Part shown: positions 53,150 through 62,570 of the stretch, piece by piece
Numbering within the stretch: the stretch's first letter is position 1
Layout of the letters: every line of letters starts with the position of its first letter
NCBI RefSeq assembly: GCF_001889045.1
Contig: NZ_CP018155.1
Span: 1,049,001 to 1,113,000, forward strand
From: Tenacibaculum todarodis
GTDB lineage: Bacteria > Bacteroidota > Bacteroidia > Flavobacteriales > Flavobacteriaceae
Reading direction: 5' to 3'
Length of the DNA: 64,000 bases
Notes under the pieces: model-generated
The model's database searches: none
Told to the model about the DNA's origin: nothing
Seen by the model: the letters and a program-made list of their open reading frames with translations, nothing else
Program-made: the position numbers and the translations under genes

Positions 53150-54346
53150 CTATTGTGTTTTACTTTTATAGGTTTCAATTAAGCTGTTTAATGCAATTAA
53201 TTGTTCTTTTGAAACCGTATTTAATTGTTGAATTTGTGCTATTTTTTTGAAAACTTTCTCAGTGTCTTCTTCAGTATTATTACTTCTTGAGGCTAAATGT
53301 TTATAAAACGATTGATTTAGCACATCCGTTGGAATATTCATTTTACTTCTAACCCAAACTAAAAAATAATTAATTTTTTGATTGGCTATTTTTTGATGCT
53401 GAGATTTCTCATAATACATATTACTAATTGTCCTTGTAAATGCTAATGTTTGGTTTTTTAACGGTGTTATAATTGGTATGTCTCTTTGTTCTCTTTTTCC
53501 TTTGAAAAACACAAAAAACAACACACCAATTAGAGCAATATAATATGCCCATTTTAAACTTTTAGAATTTAAAATATAATTTAATGGTGACGTAATTTTA
53601 TCTTTCCCTGTTTTATAATATGCATCCCAAAGTATTGGTTTTTCTGGATCTAAATACGATAATACTGATGCAACATACGCATCATTTTTTTGATGCAAAA
53701 TATTATAATTTGTAAAAGCTAACGGAAATGTATTGATGTAAAAATTACCTTTCCCAAATTTATGTTTTATAAAATTAACGCCACTTTTTAAAGCTACACT
53801 GTCTTTATCAAACATGGTTATTTTACCTAAAGCTGTAGTATTTATGGTGTCTATTTCTTCAAAATAAATACGCGGCATTGGTCTATCAAAACTATATTTT
53901 TTATCCGAAAAAGCAGGGTTTAACAAAGAAACATAGTGTTTTTCATTCAGTTCTAAAGTAGATAACGAACTGGTTTTTAATCCTAAAGTATCTATTTGAC
54001 TTCCATTTGTAGACAAAAACACATCATTACCTCTTTCTACGAATTTTAAAAGTTCATTAAACTCGTCTTCTCCAAAATTAATTCCTCCATCTACAAAGAA
54101 ATACGTTCCGTTTACTGTGCTATCTTGTAAGAAAACATACGGAGCTGCATTAATGTCTTTTATGGTTGAATTGGAAAGAAAACTTGGTAATTCTTTTCTT
54201 AAAACATAGGTTCCGTAGGGCATTTTGTGTTTTGCCACATAAGAAGGAAACCAACTTATAGGTTTTACTTTTGTTGCATCTGCATAGATTAACAAGACTA
54301 CAATTGCTATAAAAAGTGCTATATATATTTTTACTTTCTTATTCAC
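53150..54346 (-). CDS. DUF4350 domain-containing membrane protein
   Basis: The 398-residue protein has an N-terminal membrane helix (6-22), an extracytoplasmic DUF4350 domain (about 35-240; markers YGTYVLRKELPSF and FVERGNDVFLSTNG), a second helix (about 268-286) and a cytoplasmic tail. DUF4350 folds like the GATase-like domains of gliding and maturation proteins, but its role is unknown. The start overlaps the end of the DUF4129 gene by 8 bp. It belongs to the MoxR/DUF58 operon. Confidence 0.9.
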   Translation of the reverse strand: MNKKVKIYIALFIAIVVLLIYADATKVKPISWFPSYVAKHKMPYGTYVLRKELPSFLSNSTIKDINAAPYVFLQDSTVNGTYFFVDGGINFGEDEFNELLKFVERGNDVFLSTNGSQIDTLGLKTSSLSTLELNEKHYVSLLNPAFSDKKYSFDRPMPRIYFEEIDTINTTALGKITMFDKDSVALKSGVNFIKHKFGKGNFYINTFPLAFTNYNILHQKNDAYVASVLSYLDPEKPILWDAYYKTGKDKITSPLNYILNSKSLKWAYYIALIGVLFFVFFKGKREQRDIPIITPLKNQTLAFTRTISNMYYEKSQHQKIANQKINYFLVWVRSKMNIPTDVLNQSFYKHLASRSNNTEEDTEKVFKKIAQIQQLNTVSKEQLIALNSLIETYKSKTQ

Positions 54347-55073
54347 CTATTTTACTTTTTAAGTTCGTAAAAAGGCTTGCTGCTTTGGTAAATTCAGTTT
54401 CATCAATATCAAAGTTTCCATACCAAACAAAATCGTATAAACGTGTGCTTTCTGTAAATTGATGATGCACTTTAGTTGCTTGTAACTCTTTAATATAATC
54501 TTCGTTTGTTTTCTCTTGTTGCCAAATTATCAGTTCTTTATCCGCTAATTTTTGTAAAATTAACAAATAGTAATAACGAACCGCTAAACGATAATTTTTA
54601 TTAGTTACAGACTGATTTACAAGCTCTTGTAAATCGCTATTTTTAATCAACTCTTCTTCATCTGTAATATGAATAGCTGCTATTTTAGCGTTTTTATTTT
54701 TTAAATTATTGGTATCAATTTTTAAGAAAAACTTCAAAATAAAATACAGTAAAACAGCTAAAAGAATATAAGGTAATATTGATAAAAAGTCTTTTATTAA
54801 ACCTAAAGCAGGAGAAATATCATCAAATATCCAAGAAAGTCCTTTTTTAACCAATCTACCCAACCAGTTCCAAAGGCGATCTAAAATATTGTCTTCTTTC
54901 TTTTGAACGTTATAATTAAAATCATCCGAATTTCTATACTTCTCTATAGATTGCTCATCAAATTTCGTTAGAGAAACTTGGGTACTATCTATTTGTATTC
55001 CTTCAAAATCTTGCTGCGCAAAACTTCCGAAGGAAAAGATAAAAAACGATATAAAAATTATAAAATGCTTCAA
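54339..55073 (-). CDS. DUF4129 domain-containing membrane protein
   Basis: The 244-residue protein has a signal peptide (to FGSFAQQ), a short periplasmic part, one membrane helix (about 95-113) and a cytoplasmic DUF4129 region with YRLAVRYYYLLILQKLADKEL (marker: VRYYYLLILQKLAD) and a Trp-rich tail. DUF4129 genes nearly always accompany MoxR, DUF58 and DUF4350 genes, as here. The function of the set is undetermined. It overlaps the DUF4350 gene and starts 2 bp after the upstream membrane-protein stop. Confidence 0.9.
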   Translation of the reverse strand: MKHFIIFISFFIFSFGSFAQQDFEGIQIDSTQVSLTKFDEQSIEKYRNSDDFNYNVQKKEDNILDRLWNWLGRLVKKGLSWIFDDISPALGLIKDFLSILPYILLAVLLYFILKFFLKIDTNNLKNKNAKIAAIHITDEEELIKNSDLQELVNQSVTNKNYRLAVRYYYLLILQKLADKELIIWQQEKTNEDYIKELQATKVHHQFTESTRLYDFVWYGNFDIDETEFTKAASLFTNLKSKIGE

Positions 55074-55075
55074 AA

Positions 55076-55963
55076 TTACTCTCCTAATCTATCAATTTGT
55101 TCAATAGTTCCTGATGCATATTTTTGTTCGTTTATATCGAAATAAATTAACACTGTAGATACTAATGTTACTGCGTAAAACAAAAATCGCCCAACGTAAG
55201 AAACAACTGTTAAAAACAAATAAATTGGATCAGAAAAAATACTCATAATTGCCATTGGATCATTTTCTCCAATACCAGACATTGATTTAATAAGCATATA
55301 GATTATAGAAGGTATAGAAAAAATACTACCTAAAACGCCAATTAATAAACCAACTACAATTAAAACCCCAAAGGTTTCCCACCAATGATTTTTTATAAAA
55401 GTAAAGCTATAACTAATAGCATCCATTACTTCTTTTCCTTTAAAAACATAAATTGAAGAAGCTAATGTTAAAGGTATTGCAACATAAATTCCTGGAATTA
55501 CACAAAAAAGCATTCCTACAAAAACCATTATACCAACTAAAAAACCTAAACCTACAAATGCCCAAAGATTGTTACTTACGTTCTGTTTTATTTCTTCATA
55601 ATTAGTTTTTCCTTCATTGTCTATATAAGATTTTATATAATACATTGCAGCAACGTTTATCATTATATAAGCAATTAAGTATGAGAAAAACATTACAAAA
55701 GTTGCTATTACCATTCCTGCACCACTATATTGTGTTTGTGCATTATTAGGGTTACTCCAATCAACATCCGAAAATAAATTAGATTGCTCATAAGAATAAT
55801 ATAAAATACCCGCTAAAGCAATTAAGATTGGAATTAAAGCAATCTTAAATGTTGTTGTAAAAAACGGTTTCCATTCTAGTCTAAAAAACTTGAATGTATC
55901 TGTAATTATTGCACCTAAATCGCGCTCTTTTTTAAACTCTACGTACTCGTTATTGTTTCTCAT
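55076..55963 (-). CDS. Multi-pass membrane protein in MoxR operon
   Basis: The 295-residue protein has about six membrane helices and Gly-rich turns (GLGFLVGIMVFVGMLFCVIPGIY, marker CVIPGIYVAIPLTLA). The CVIPGIY motif is seen in DUF4013/DUF975-type membrane proteins. Function unknown. It overlaps the SpoIIM gene upstream by 14 bp and is 2 bp from the DUF4129 gene, so it is an integral operon member. Confidence 0.85.
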   Translation of the reverse strand: MRNNNEYVEFKKERDLGAIITDTFKFFRLEWKPFFTTTFKIALIPILIALAGILYYSYEQSNLFSDVDWSNPNNAQTQYSGAGMVIATFVMFFSYLIAYIMINVAAMYYIKSYIDNEGKTNYEEIKQNVSNNLWAFVGLGFLVGIMVFVGMLFCVIPGIYVAIPLTLASSIYVFKGKEVMDAISYSFTFIKNHWWETFGVLIVVGLLIGVLGSIFSIPSIIYMLIKSMSGIGENDPMAIMSIFSDPIYLFLTVVSYVGRFLFYAVTLVSTVLIYFDINEQKYASGTIEQIDRLGE

Positions 55964-56918
55964 TTTGCATTTTTTTAGTTAGTTGAATTGGGTATATTAT
56001 GTAATAAAATATAATAGTTGATAGTGATATTAATATGATAAAAATTGCTAGCCAATCTGGCATTTCTGTATGTCTAGTTACAAAACCTTCTAAAAAACCG
56101 GCAACTATAAAAAATGGAATTGTACTTACCATAATTTTTAAACCTGCTTTTATACTCTTTTTAAAAGATTCTAAACGCGAGTATGTTTTTGGAAACAATA
56201 AACCGTTACCCAACACCAAACCTGCACAACCTGCAATTACAATTACTGAAATCTCTATAGTTCCATGAATCCAAATGGTTCTGGAAGATTCCCAAAACAA
56301 GCCTTTATCATAGAAAAAGTACAGAAATGAGCCTAACATTATTCCGTTTTGCATCATTATATATAAAGTTCCTACAGAAAACAACATTCCAAAAACAAAG
56401 GCATACATAGCAACACGAATATTGTTAATTGTTATACCAATAAACATTTCGGTTTCATTTGCTTTTTTATAAACCGCCATTGGATCTCCGTTTTCAATGT
56501 TTTCCAAAGTCATATTTACATAAGCATCGCCCATAATTAAACGTACAAAATCTGCATCTTTTGAAGCTGAAAAAGCACCAACTAATGTAAAAAAACCAAA
56601 AACCACAAAGGCAATTAGTAGTTGTTTTTGATGTTGATAAAATTCTAGCGGAAACTCTTTTAAGAAAAATTGAACAAATCTATTCTTCCCTTCTTTTTTT
56701 GTTTTGTAAATTTTAATATGTGCAGTTGAAGCAATAGAATTTAAGTATGCTTCTGTATTACTAGCAGGATAAAATGTTTTTGCGTAGCTTAAATCGTCTG
56801 TAACTTCAATATATAAATCCGATAATTGATCTGGAGAAACCTGCTTTTTATTTGACAAAACGTCATCAAAAAGCTGCCACTTTTCTTTATTTTTTGATAC
56901 AAAAGAAGCTTCTCTCAT
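55950..56918 (-). CDS. SpoIIM (stage II sporulation protein M) family membrane protein
   Basis: The 322-residue protein has a soluble N-terminal part (about 1-95) and five or six membrane helices with the SpoIIM core IRVAMYAFVFGMLFSVGTLYIMMQNGIMLG (marker MQNGIMLGSFLYFF) and HGTIEISVIVIAGCAGL. Non-sporulating bacteria carry it beside MoxR and RDD genes; it has no link to sporulation there. It is the first gene of the operon, divergent from the RDD gene 77 bp away. Confidence 0.92.
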   Translation of the reverse strand: MREASFVSKNKEKWQLFDDVLSNKKQVSPDQLSDLYIEVTDDLSYAKTFYPASNTEAYLNSIASTAHIKIYKTKKEGKNRFVQFFLKEFPLEFYQHQKQLLIAFVVFGFFTLVGAFSASKDADFVRLIMGDAYVNMTLENIENGDPMAVYKKANETEMFIGITINNIRVAMYAFVFGMLFSVGTLYIMMQNGIMLGSFLYFFYDKGLFWESSRTIWIHGTIEISVIVIAGCAGLVLGNGLLFPKTYSRLESFKKSIKAGLKIMVSTIPFFIVAGFLEGFVTRHTEMPDWLAIFIILISLSTIIFYYIIYPIQLTKKMQNEKQ

Positions 56919-56995
56919 TTATAAATTAAAGACTAAAAAGATTAATGAAATTATTATATTCGCAATTCTTATTTGACAACAAATAACGATAAAAA

Positions 56996-57709
56996 ATGGA
57001 TAACTTTCAAATAGAAACAGCTCAAAATATTACTTTACAACAAAATGCAGCACATATAACTACGCGTATTGGTTCTTATTTGTTAGATACGCTAATAATT
57101 GTGCTTTATGTTATCGTTTTAATGTTCGTTATGGGTTGGTTAAATATTGATGAGGGATTTACGCTTTATGTATTTGGGACCATTTTTGGTTTACCTATTT
57201 TCTTCTACAGTTTACTTTTTGAAGTTTTACTAAACGGACAAACTCCAGGAAAAATAATTAACAAATTAAGAGTTGTAAAATTAGATGGTACTAAACCTAC
57301 TTTTGGAAGCTATCTTTTACGCTGGATGTTGCGTGTAATCGATTTTAACTTAGCAAGTGGTTCTGTTGCTGTATTAACTATTTTATTAAACGGAAAAGGA
57401 CAACGTTTAGGAGATATTGCAGGAGGAACAACTGTTATTAGTGAGAAAAAACGAGTTACTTTAAATACTTTAGGTGTAGATGTTGCTATAGATTACAAAC
57501 CAACGTTTCCACAAGTTACTATGCTTTCTGATAGTGATATGCAAACCATAAAACAATTGTACAGGAAATCTAAACGAACTAGAAATCATAAAATAATTCT
57601 AAAACTACACGTTAAAATTATAGAACTTACCAATATAAAAACAGATTTGCAGCCAATGGATTTTGTTGAATTGGTTATTAAAGATTATAATTATTACACA
57701 CAACAATAA
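56996..57709 (+). CDS. RDD family membrane protein
   Basis: The 237-residue protein has the RDD domain in residues about 18-150: three membrane helices with the arginine of TTRIGSYLLDTL and the Asp pair region, then NGQTPGKIINKLRVVKLDG and RLGDIAGGTTVIS. The C-terminal 80 residues are cytoplasmic and basic. The family may act in transport or as an accessory to the adjacent SpoIIM-MoxR operon, from which it is divergent. A TATATTCG box at 56955 is a possible -7 element. Confidence 0.93.
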   Translation: MDNFQIETAQNITLQQNAAHITTRIGSYLLDTLIIVLYVIVLMFVMGWLNIDEGFTLYVFGTIFGLPIFFYSLLFEVLLNGQTPGKIINKLRVVKLDGTKPTFGSYLLRWMLRVIDFNLASGSVAVLTILLNGKGQRLGDIAGGTTVISEKKRVTLNTLGVDVAIDYKPTFPQVTMLSDSDMQTIKQLYRKSKRTRNHKIILKLHVKIIELTNIKTDLQPMDFVELVIKDYNYYTQQ

Positions 57710-57712
57710 ACA

Positions 57713-57741
57713 AAAAAAGCGACCCAATGGTCGCTTTTTTT
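57713..57741. terminator. Bidirectional terminator between RDD gene and rocD
   Basis: Stem aaaaaagcgacc/ggtcgctttttt with a 4-nt loop between converging genes. Confidence 0.85.
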
Positions 57742-57769
57742 GTTTATTTACTTTCTTAAATAAGAATGA

Positions 57770-59008
57770 TTAAAACTCAGAGATTGTTTTCTTAATAATT
57801 GAAATACAATCCATTAATTGTTCTTTGTTCATTACCAAAGGTGGCGCAAAACGAATTATGTTTCCATGTGTTGGCTTTGCTAATAAACCGTTATCGCGTA
57901 ATTTCATACAAATATCCCAAGCTGTTGAGCTTTCTTCAGTATCATTTATTAAAATTGCATTTAATAACCCTTTACCTCTGACAGATTTTACAAGCTCGTT
58001 TTCTTTAGCAAATTCAGCAAGTTCTGCTCTAAACATTTGCCCTAAAGCTTCTGCATTGTCTGCTAATTTTTCATCTTTAACAACCTCTAAAGCTGCAACT
58101 GCTACTGCTGCTGCAACAGGATTTCCTCCAAAAGTAGAACCATGATTTCCAGGTTTAATAACGTTCATTACGTTATCATTTGCTAACACGGCAGAAACAG
58201 GATACGCGCCTCCGCTTAGTGCTTTTCCTAAAATTAAAACATCTGGTTTTACGTTTTCATGATCTACAGCTAACATTTTACCTGTTCTTGCAATTCCGGT
58301 TTGTACTTCATCAGCAATAAAAAGCACATTATAATCTGCACACATTTTTTTAGCAGCAGCTAAATATCCTTCAGAAGGAACATAAACACCCGCTTCACCT
58401 TGTATTGGTTCTACTAAAAATGCAGCAATATTGTTACTACTTTCTAATGCTTCTTGTAATTCTTGTAAATTATCATATTCAATCTTTAAAAACCCTTTAG
58501 TATAAGGTCCAAAGTTTTTTCTTGCAACTGGATCGTTAGAGAATGAAATAATAGTAGTAGTTCTTCCATGAAAGTTATTTTCACAAACAATAATTTCTGC
58601 TTTATTTTCATCAATCCCTTTTACTTCATACGCCCATTTTCTAGCTAATTTTAAAGCAGTTTCCACGGCTTCTGCGCCAGTATTCATTGGTAATAATTTA
58701 TCGAAACCAAAAAGTTCAGTAGCATATTTTTCATAAGAACCTAACATGTCATTATAAAATGCACGAGACGTTAAGGTTAATGTTTTTGCTTGATTTACCA
58801 TTGCATCTACAATTCTTGGATGGCAATGTCCTTGGTTTACGGCAGAATATGCAGAAAGAAAATCGTAATATCTTTTTCCTTCAACATCCCAAACATATAC
58901 TCCTTCTCCTTTGCTTAAAACCACAGGAAGTGGATGATAGTTATGTGCTCCGTATTTGTTCTCTAATTCAATCGCTTTTTGCGAAGTTAATTGGTCTAAA
59001 ATAGCCAT
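57770..59008 (-). CDS. rocD: Ornithine aminotransferase
   Basis: Transfers the delta-amino group of ornithine to 2-oxoglutarate, giving glutamate semialdehyde, which links arginine and proline metabolism. The 412-residue length is typical. The fold-type I PLP lysine is Lys262 in [37 protein letters not shown] and the cofactor Asp in [10 protein letters not shown] are all present, and the N-terminal [13 protein letters not shown] is characteristic for rocD. A structured leader (59040-59110) may control it. Confidence 0.96.
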   Translation of the reverse strand: MAILDQLTSQKAIELENKYGAHNYHPLPVVLSKGEGVYVWDVEGKRYYDFLSAYSAVNQGHCHPRIVDAMVNQAKTLTLTSRAFYNDMLGSYEKYATELFGFDKLLPMNTGAEAVETALKLARKWAYEVKGIDENKAEIIVCENNFHGRTTTIISFSNDPVARKNFGPYTKGFLKIEYDNLQELQEALESSNNIAAFLVEPIQGEAGVYVPSEGYLAAAKKMCADYNVLFIADEVQTGIARTGKMLAVDHENVKPDVLILGKALSGGAYPVSAVLANDNVMNVIKPGNHGSTFGGNPVAAAVAVAALEVVKDEKLADNAEALGQMFRAELAEFAKENELVKSVRGKGLLNAILINDTEESSTAWDICMKLRDNGLLAKPTHGNIIRFAPPLVMNKEQLMDCISIIKKTISEF

Positions 59009-59039
59009 TTTAAATAATATTTAATTAATAAAAAAACCA

Positions 59040-59110
59040 TTCCTGTTCTACCTTTATCCTTTCAGTAAAAACTGAAAATTCAGCGTGGGAAAGAAATCAT
59101 CCCCGAAGGT
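59040..59110 (-). promoter_or_regulatory. Possible structured leader upstream of rocD
   Basis: On the minus strand a UUCG-capped hairpin (CACCUUCGGGGAUG) is followed by two mutually exclusive hairpins sharing UUUCAG: CUGAA-UU-UUCAG and UUUCAGU-UUU-ACUGAAA. Overlapping alternatives of this kind suggest a switch. I do not recognise a known riboswitch class. Confidence 0.3.
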
Positions 59111-59184
59111 GCAAATTACAAATTAATAGTGACTTTTCTTAAAATAATGTGTCATAAAAAGGAATCAAAAAATCAAAAAAAATT

Positions 59185-60342
59185 ATGAACCAAGTTATTG
59201 AAACGTACAACAATTTAACAGGCTCTTTTGGAGCTCCAATTGCAGCATTAGCCATTATTATAATAGGATGGTTTGTAGCTGGAATCTTAAAAAAAGTAGT
59301 TAAAAACCTTATTAAAAAATCGGGCGTAGATGATTCTTTAAGCAGTAAAAAAGTAAACTTTGCAGATGTAATTGCAAAATTGTTATACTACTTAGTAATG
59401 ATTTTTGTGTTTATGCTAGCGCTTAACAAACTAGGAATGACAAGTGTTTTAGAACCAGTAAAAGGTTTACTTGATGGATTTTTAGGCTATATTCCAAACA
59501 TTATCGGTGCAGGTTTAGTGGCTTACATTGGTTATATGTTGGCAACAATTGTATCTGAATTAGTTGGCTTATCTGGAGATACAATTCAAAAATTTGCTCC
59601 AAAATTACGCTTACCAGAAAATATAGATTTAGTAGATATATTAAAGAAAGTAGTATTTATTTTCATCTTTATTCCTTTATTAATATCAGCATTAAACATT
59701 TTAAATATTAGTTCAGTTTCAGAGCCAGCAAGCGAAATGTTACAAAGCTTCTTTAGTGCAATTCCTAAAGTATTAGTGGCAACAATAATCATGATAATCT
59801 TTGTAGTTGGAGGTCGTTTCTTAAGCGAGCTATTAAAAGATTTATTAGACAGTTTAAACTTAAACCAAGTAATGCAAAAATCTGGTTTAACAGCAGTTAC
59901 AGGAAAAACAAACATAGAACGTTTAATAGCAAATATTGTGTATGCTTTTATTATTTTATTCGGTTTAGTTACTGCAATAGAAAAATTAGAGTTCACAAAA
60001 TTATCAGAAATGATGAATACTGTAATTGAATTAGGTGGTAATATCTTATTCGGTTTAGTAATCTTAGCAATAGGAAATTGGGTTGCAAATGTTGCCTCTA
60101 AAAACTTCTTAAAATCAGACGATAATCCATTTGTAGCCAACATTATAAAAGTAGCAATTTTAGCAATCTTTTTAGCAATTGGTTTACGCAGAATGGGTAT
60201 TGCAGATGATATTATAAACCTAGCATTTGGTATCACTTTAGGCGCAGTTGCCTTAACAGTTGTATTAGCTTTCGGTTTAGGAGGTCGTGAAGCAGCAGGA
60301 AAACAAATGACAAAAATTTTAGATAAGTTTAATAAAAAATAA
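59185..60342 (+). CDS. Conserved-TM-helix mechanosensitive channel-like protein
   Basis: The 385-residue membrane protein contains four repeats of the conserved TM helix (about 15-35, 90-120, 190-220 and 280-300), each with a glycine-rich pattern such as YIPNIIGAGLVAYIGYMLA, then a last MscS-like pore helix LAFGITLGAVALTVVLAFGLGGREAAGK (marker GLGGREAAGK). The family is related to MscS but lacks its C-terminal cytoplasmic vestibule. It is probably an osmotic-stress channel or scaffold. The gene is monocistronic. Confidence 0.88.
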   Translation: MNQVIETYNNLTGSFGAPIAALAIIIIGWFVAGILKKVVKNLIKKSGVDDSLSSKKVNFADVIAKLLYYLVMIFVFMLALNKLGMTSVLEPVKGLLDGFLGYIPNIIGAGLVAYIGYMLATIVSELVGLSGDTIQKFAPKLRLPENIDLVDILKKVVFIFIFIPLLISALNILNISSVSEPASEMLQSFFSAIPKVLVATIIMIIFVVGGRFLSELLKDLLDSLNLNQVMQKSGLTAVTGKTNIERLIANIVYAFIILFGLVTAIEKLEFTKLSEMMNTVIELGGNILFGLVILAIGNWVANVASKNFLKSDDNPFVANIIKVAILAIFLAIGLRRMGIADDIINLAFGITLGAVALTVVLAFGLGGREAAGKQMTKILDKFNKK

Positions 60343-60361
60343 ACTTTAAAATCATATCATT

Positions 60362-60391
60362 AAAAAGCATCTCAATTGAGGTGCTTTTTTT
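60362..60391 (+). terminator. Terminator after channel-like gene
   Basis: Stem aaaaagcatctc/gaggtgctttttt (one G-T type pair) with a short aatt loop and a T run. Confidence 0.8.
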
Positions 60392-60420
60392 ATGCAGAAA
60401 AATAGAACAATCTTAATTTG

Positions 60421-60507
60421 GGCGTTACCTAAAAAGGTCGGGCTTTCACTACTCGCTTTTTTTGAAAAATAAAAAAGAGCTCAAACAAGCCGTTCAATCC
60501 CTAACGC
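60421..60507. repeat. Dispersed intergenic repeat, copy 2
   Basis: About 87 bp, matching 35377-35460 in block order (ggcgtt, gggctttc, actcgctttttt, aaagagctcaaacaa, caatccctaacgc). The inner part between ctcgctttttt and aaagagctc differs in sequence, which fits conservation of ends rather than of the middle. Confidence 0.75.
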
Positions 60508-60534
60508 AAATGCGGTTCCATACTTAAAAAACAA

Positions 60535-60605
60535 ACCACATAGAAACATAGAACATAAAGATTCACTCACTCAAAAAAACTATGTGTTCTATGTTTCTAT
60601 GTGGT
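60535..60605. repeat. Long inverted repeat
   Basis: Left arm 60535-60557 begins accacatagaaacatagaac; right arm 60581-60605 is its near-perfect reverse complement with a 2-bp insertion. It can form a hairpin with a 23-nt loop. No U run follows, so it is not a terminator. Confidence 0.75.
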
Positions 60606-60650
60606 AAAATAATCCGTGATTCCGTGGTGAAAAAATCAATATCTTTTCCT

Positions 60651-60658
60651 TAATTTTG
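60651..60658 (+). promoter_or_regulatory. -7 box of rlmD-like gene
   Basis: TAATTTTG is an exact TAnnTTTG match, 22 bp before ATG 60681; the -33 box is poor. Confidence 0.6.
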
Positions 60659-60680
60659 CAAATCCAATAAACAACAGAGA

Positions 60681-62135
60681 ATGCCACGTAGAGAACGAAA
60701 CAAGTTTGTAAAAAGAAATCAAATTTTAGAATTAAAAATTGAAGATTATGCCTTTGGCGGAAAAGGAATTGCAAGAATAAAATCTGAAGAAGGAAGCTTT
60801 GTTGTTTTCGTTCCTAATACATTACCAGGACAATTGGTAAAAGCACAGATTAAAAAATCGAGTAAAAAGTACGCAGAAGCTAAATTAATTGATGTTTTAG
60901 AAGATTCAGAAAACGAAGTCGACGTTCCTTTTCAAGACATTCCTGGAGCTCCGTATATTAAATTACCGATAGATTTACAACATCAATATAAAAAAGAAAG
61001 TACACTTTCACTCTTTAAACGTATTGGAAAAGTTGAAAATATTGAAGATGTTTTTGACGAGTTTATAACCTCACCAAATGTATTTCATTACAGAAATAAA
61101 ATGGAATATGGTTTTTCTGCAATTGGTTACGACAGAGTAAACAAAACCGATGTAGATGAATTTACTTTAGGTTTTAAACGTCGTGGAGTTTGGTGGATGG
61201 GAGATAATCTTGATAAAGATTCTGGTTTATTCGACAAAGAGTTTGAAGACAACTTAATAAACATTAGAAAATACTGTCAAGATACAGGTTTAGCACCTTG
61301 GCACGGACCAAAAAGAGAAGGATTCTTTAGATATTTTGTAGTTAGAAAATCATACAAAACAAACGAACTTTTATTCAATTTAGTAACCACATCACCAGAA
61401 TTAGACAAATTCGATTTACATGAGTTTGCAGCCTTTTTAAAAGGAATTTTTGGAGACAGAATTGCAGGTTTATTACACACAATTAACGATGAAGTTGGCG
61501 ATAGAACCATTGCAACTTCTGGAAGTATAAATCTTGTTTACGGAAAAGACAAAATTGTAGAAGAATTGTTAGGTTTAAATTTTGAAATTAGCATGAAAAG
61601 CTTCTTTCAAACAAACCCAAAATCTGCCGAAAAACTATATACAAAAGTTATCGATTATGCTTTAGAAAATAAAGCTGCAATTGACAATACTGTTGTTATG
61701 GATTTATTTTGTGGAACTGGAACTATTGGTCAAATATTAGCTTCAAAAAGTGAAAACGCAAAAATAGTTGGTGTAGATATTGTAGCTTCAGCAATTGAAG
61801 ATGCTAAGAAAAATGCCAAACGTAATAATATTGAAGGTTTAGAATTTTATGCTGCAGATGTTGGTAAGTTTTTAAATGAACATCCACAATATCAAAATAA
61901 GATTAGAACCCTAATTTTAGATCCAGCCAGAGCAGGAATTGCACCAAAAACGCTAAAGAAAATCATTAACCTAAATGCAGACAGAATGGTGTATGTTTCT
62001 TGTAACCCTGCAACACAAGCACGTGATACAGAAATGTTACGAGAAGCTGGTTACGAGTTAAAAAAGATTAGTTTGGTAGATCAATTTCCGCATACAAGTC
62101 ATATAGAAACGGTTGTTTTGTTTGAAAAGGTGTAA
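60681..62135 (+). CDS. rlmD: 23S rRNA (uracil-5)-methyltransferase, RlmD/RumA type
   Basis: Adds a methyl group to C5 of a uracil in 23S rRNA using SAM. The 484-residue protein has an N-terminal TRAM domain (about 12-70), a central domain, and a Rossmann methyltransferase domain with the SAM motif FCGTGTIG at 343-350. The catalytic nucleophile is Cys441 in VSCNPATQARD. The usual cysteines for the RlmD iron-sulfur cluster are not evident, so it could be an RlmCD-like enzyme with other target uracils. The exact target is uncertain. Confidence 0.92.
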   Translation: MPRRERNKFVKRNQILELKIEDYAFGGKGIARIKSEEGSFVVFVPNTLPGQLVKAQIKKSSKKYAEAKLIDVLEDSENEVDVPFQDIPGAPYIKLPIDLQHQYKKESTLSLFKRIGKVENIEDVFDEFITSPNVFHYRNKMEYGFSAIGYDRVNKTDVDEFTLGFKRRGVWWMGDNLDKDSGLFDKEFEDNLINIRKYCQDTGLAPWHGPKREGFFRYFVVRKSYKTNELLFNLVTTSPELDKFDLHEFAAFLKGIFGDRIAGLLHTINDEVGDRTIATSGSINLVYGKDKIVEELLGLNFEISMKSFFQTNPKSAEKLYTKVIDYALENKAAIDNTVVMDLFCGTGTIGQILASKSENAKIVGVDIVASAIEDAKKNAKRNNIEGLEFYAADVGKFLNEHPQYQNKIRTLILDPARAGIAPKTLKKIINLNADRMVYVSCNPATQARDTEMLREAGYELKKISLVDQFPHTSHIETVVLFEKV

Positions 62136-62210
62136 ATAAGTTTATTCGTTTACTTACTCTTGCTGTTTGTTTTAGGGTTTATTTGTTTATTTGTATAAAA
62201 ATAAGCTATT

Positions 62211-62570
62211 ATGAAAGTATATTCATTTGAAAAATTGACGGTTTGGCAAGAATCAAAAAATCTTGTAAAAGATATTTATAGATTAACAAAAGATTTTCCT
62301 TCTGAAGAAAGATTTGGTTTAATTTCTCAGTTAAGAAGAGCATCCGTTTCAATCGCTTCAAATTTAGCAGAAGGAACATCAAGAAAAACAAATAAAGACA
62401 AAGCACGTTTTACAACAATTTCTTTTAGTTCTGCAATGGAAGTGTTAAATCAACTCATAATTTCTAAAGAATTAAACTTTATTTCTGAAAAAGATTATAT
62501 TTTAGTGCGAGAAAAATTAGAGAAAATCACCAACATGTTAAATGCTTTACGAAACTCTCAACTCAAATAA
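62211..62570 (+). CDS. Four-helix bundle protein (S23 family)
   Basis: The 119-residue protein is the S23-type four-helix bundle (TIGR02436): FEKLTVWQESKNLVKDIY at the start, QLRRASVSIASNLAEG in the middle and a long third helix. Family members were first seen inside 23S rRNA intervening sequences and form pentamers; a nucleic-acid role is suspected. The flanks are rich in gtttattt and its complement (62150-62205 and 62565-62600), a loose inverted repeat. It separates the methyltransferase gene from DUF6452, which suggests insertion. Confidence 0.92.
   Translation: MKVYSFEKLTVWQESKNLVKDIYRLTKDFPSEERFGLISQLRRASVSIASNLAEGTSRKTNKDKARFTTISFSSAMEVLNQLIISKELNFISEKDYILVREKLEKITNMLNALRNSQLK

Larger units (their letters stand above)
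60343..60680. other. Gene-free region with repeats and rlmD promoter
   Basis: No coding signal is visible in this 338-bp stretch. It contains in order a terminator, a copy of the dispersed intergenic repeat, a long inverted repeat, and a TAATTTTG box before the rRNA methyltransferase gene; each is listed separately. Confidence 0.7.

Noticed and set aside
50794-57709. MoxR-DUF58 cluster as a Bat aerotolerance operon
   Set aside because: No BatA/BatB VWA genes or BatD/BatE genes are present; the DUF4350, DUF4129, SpoIIM and RDD partners define a different cluster type.
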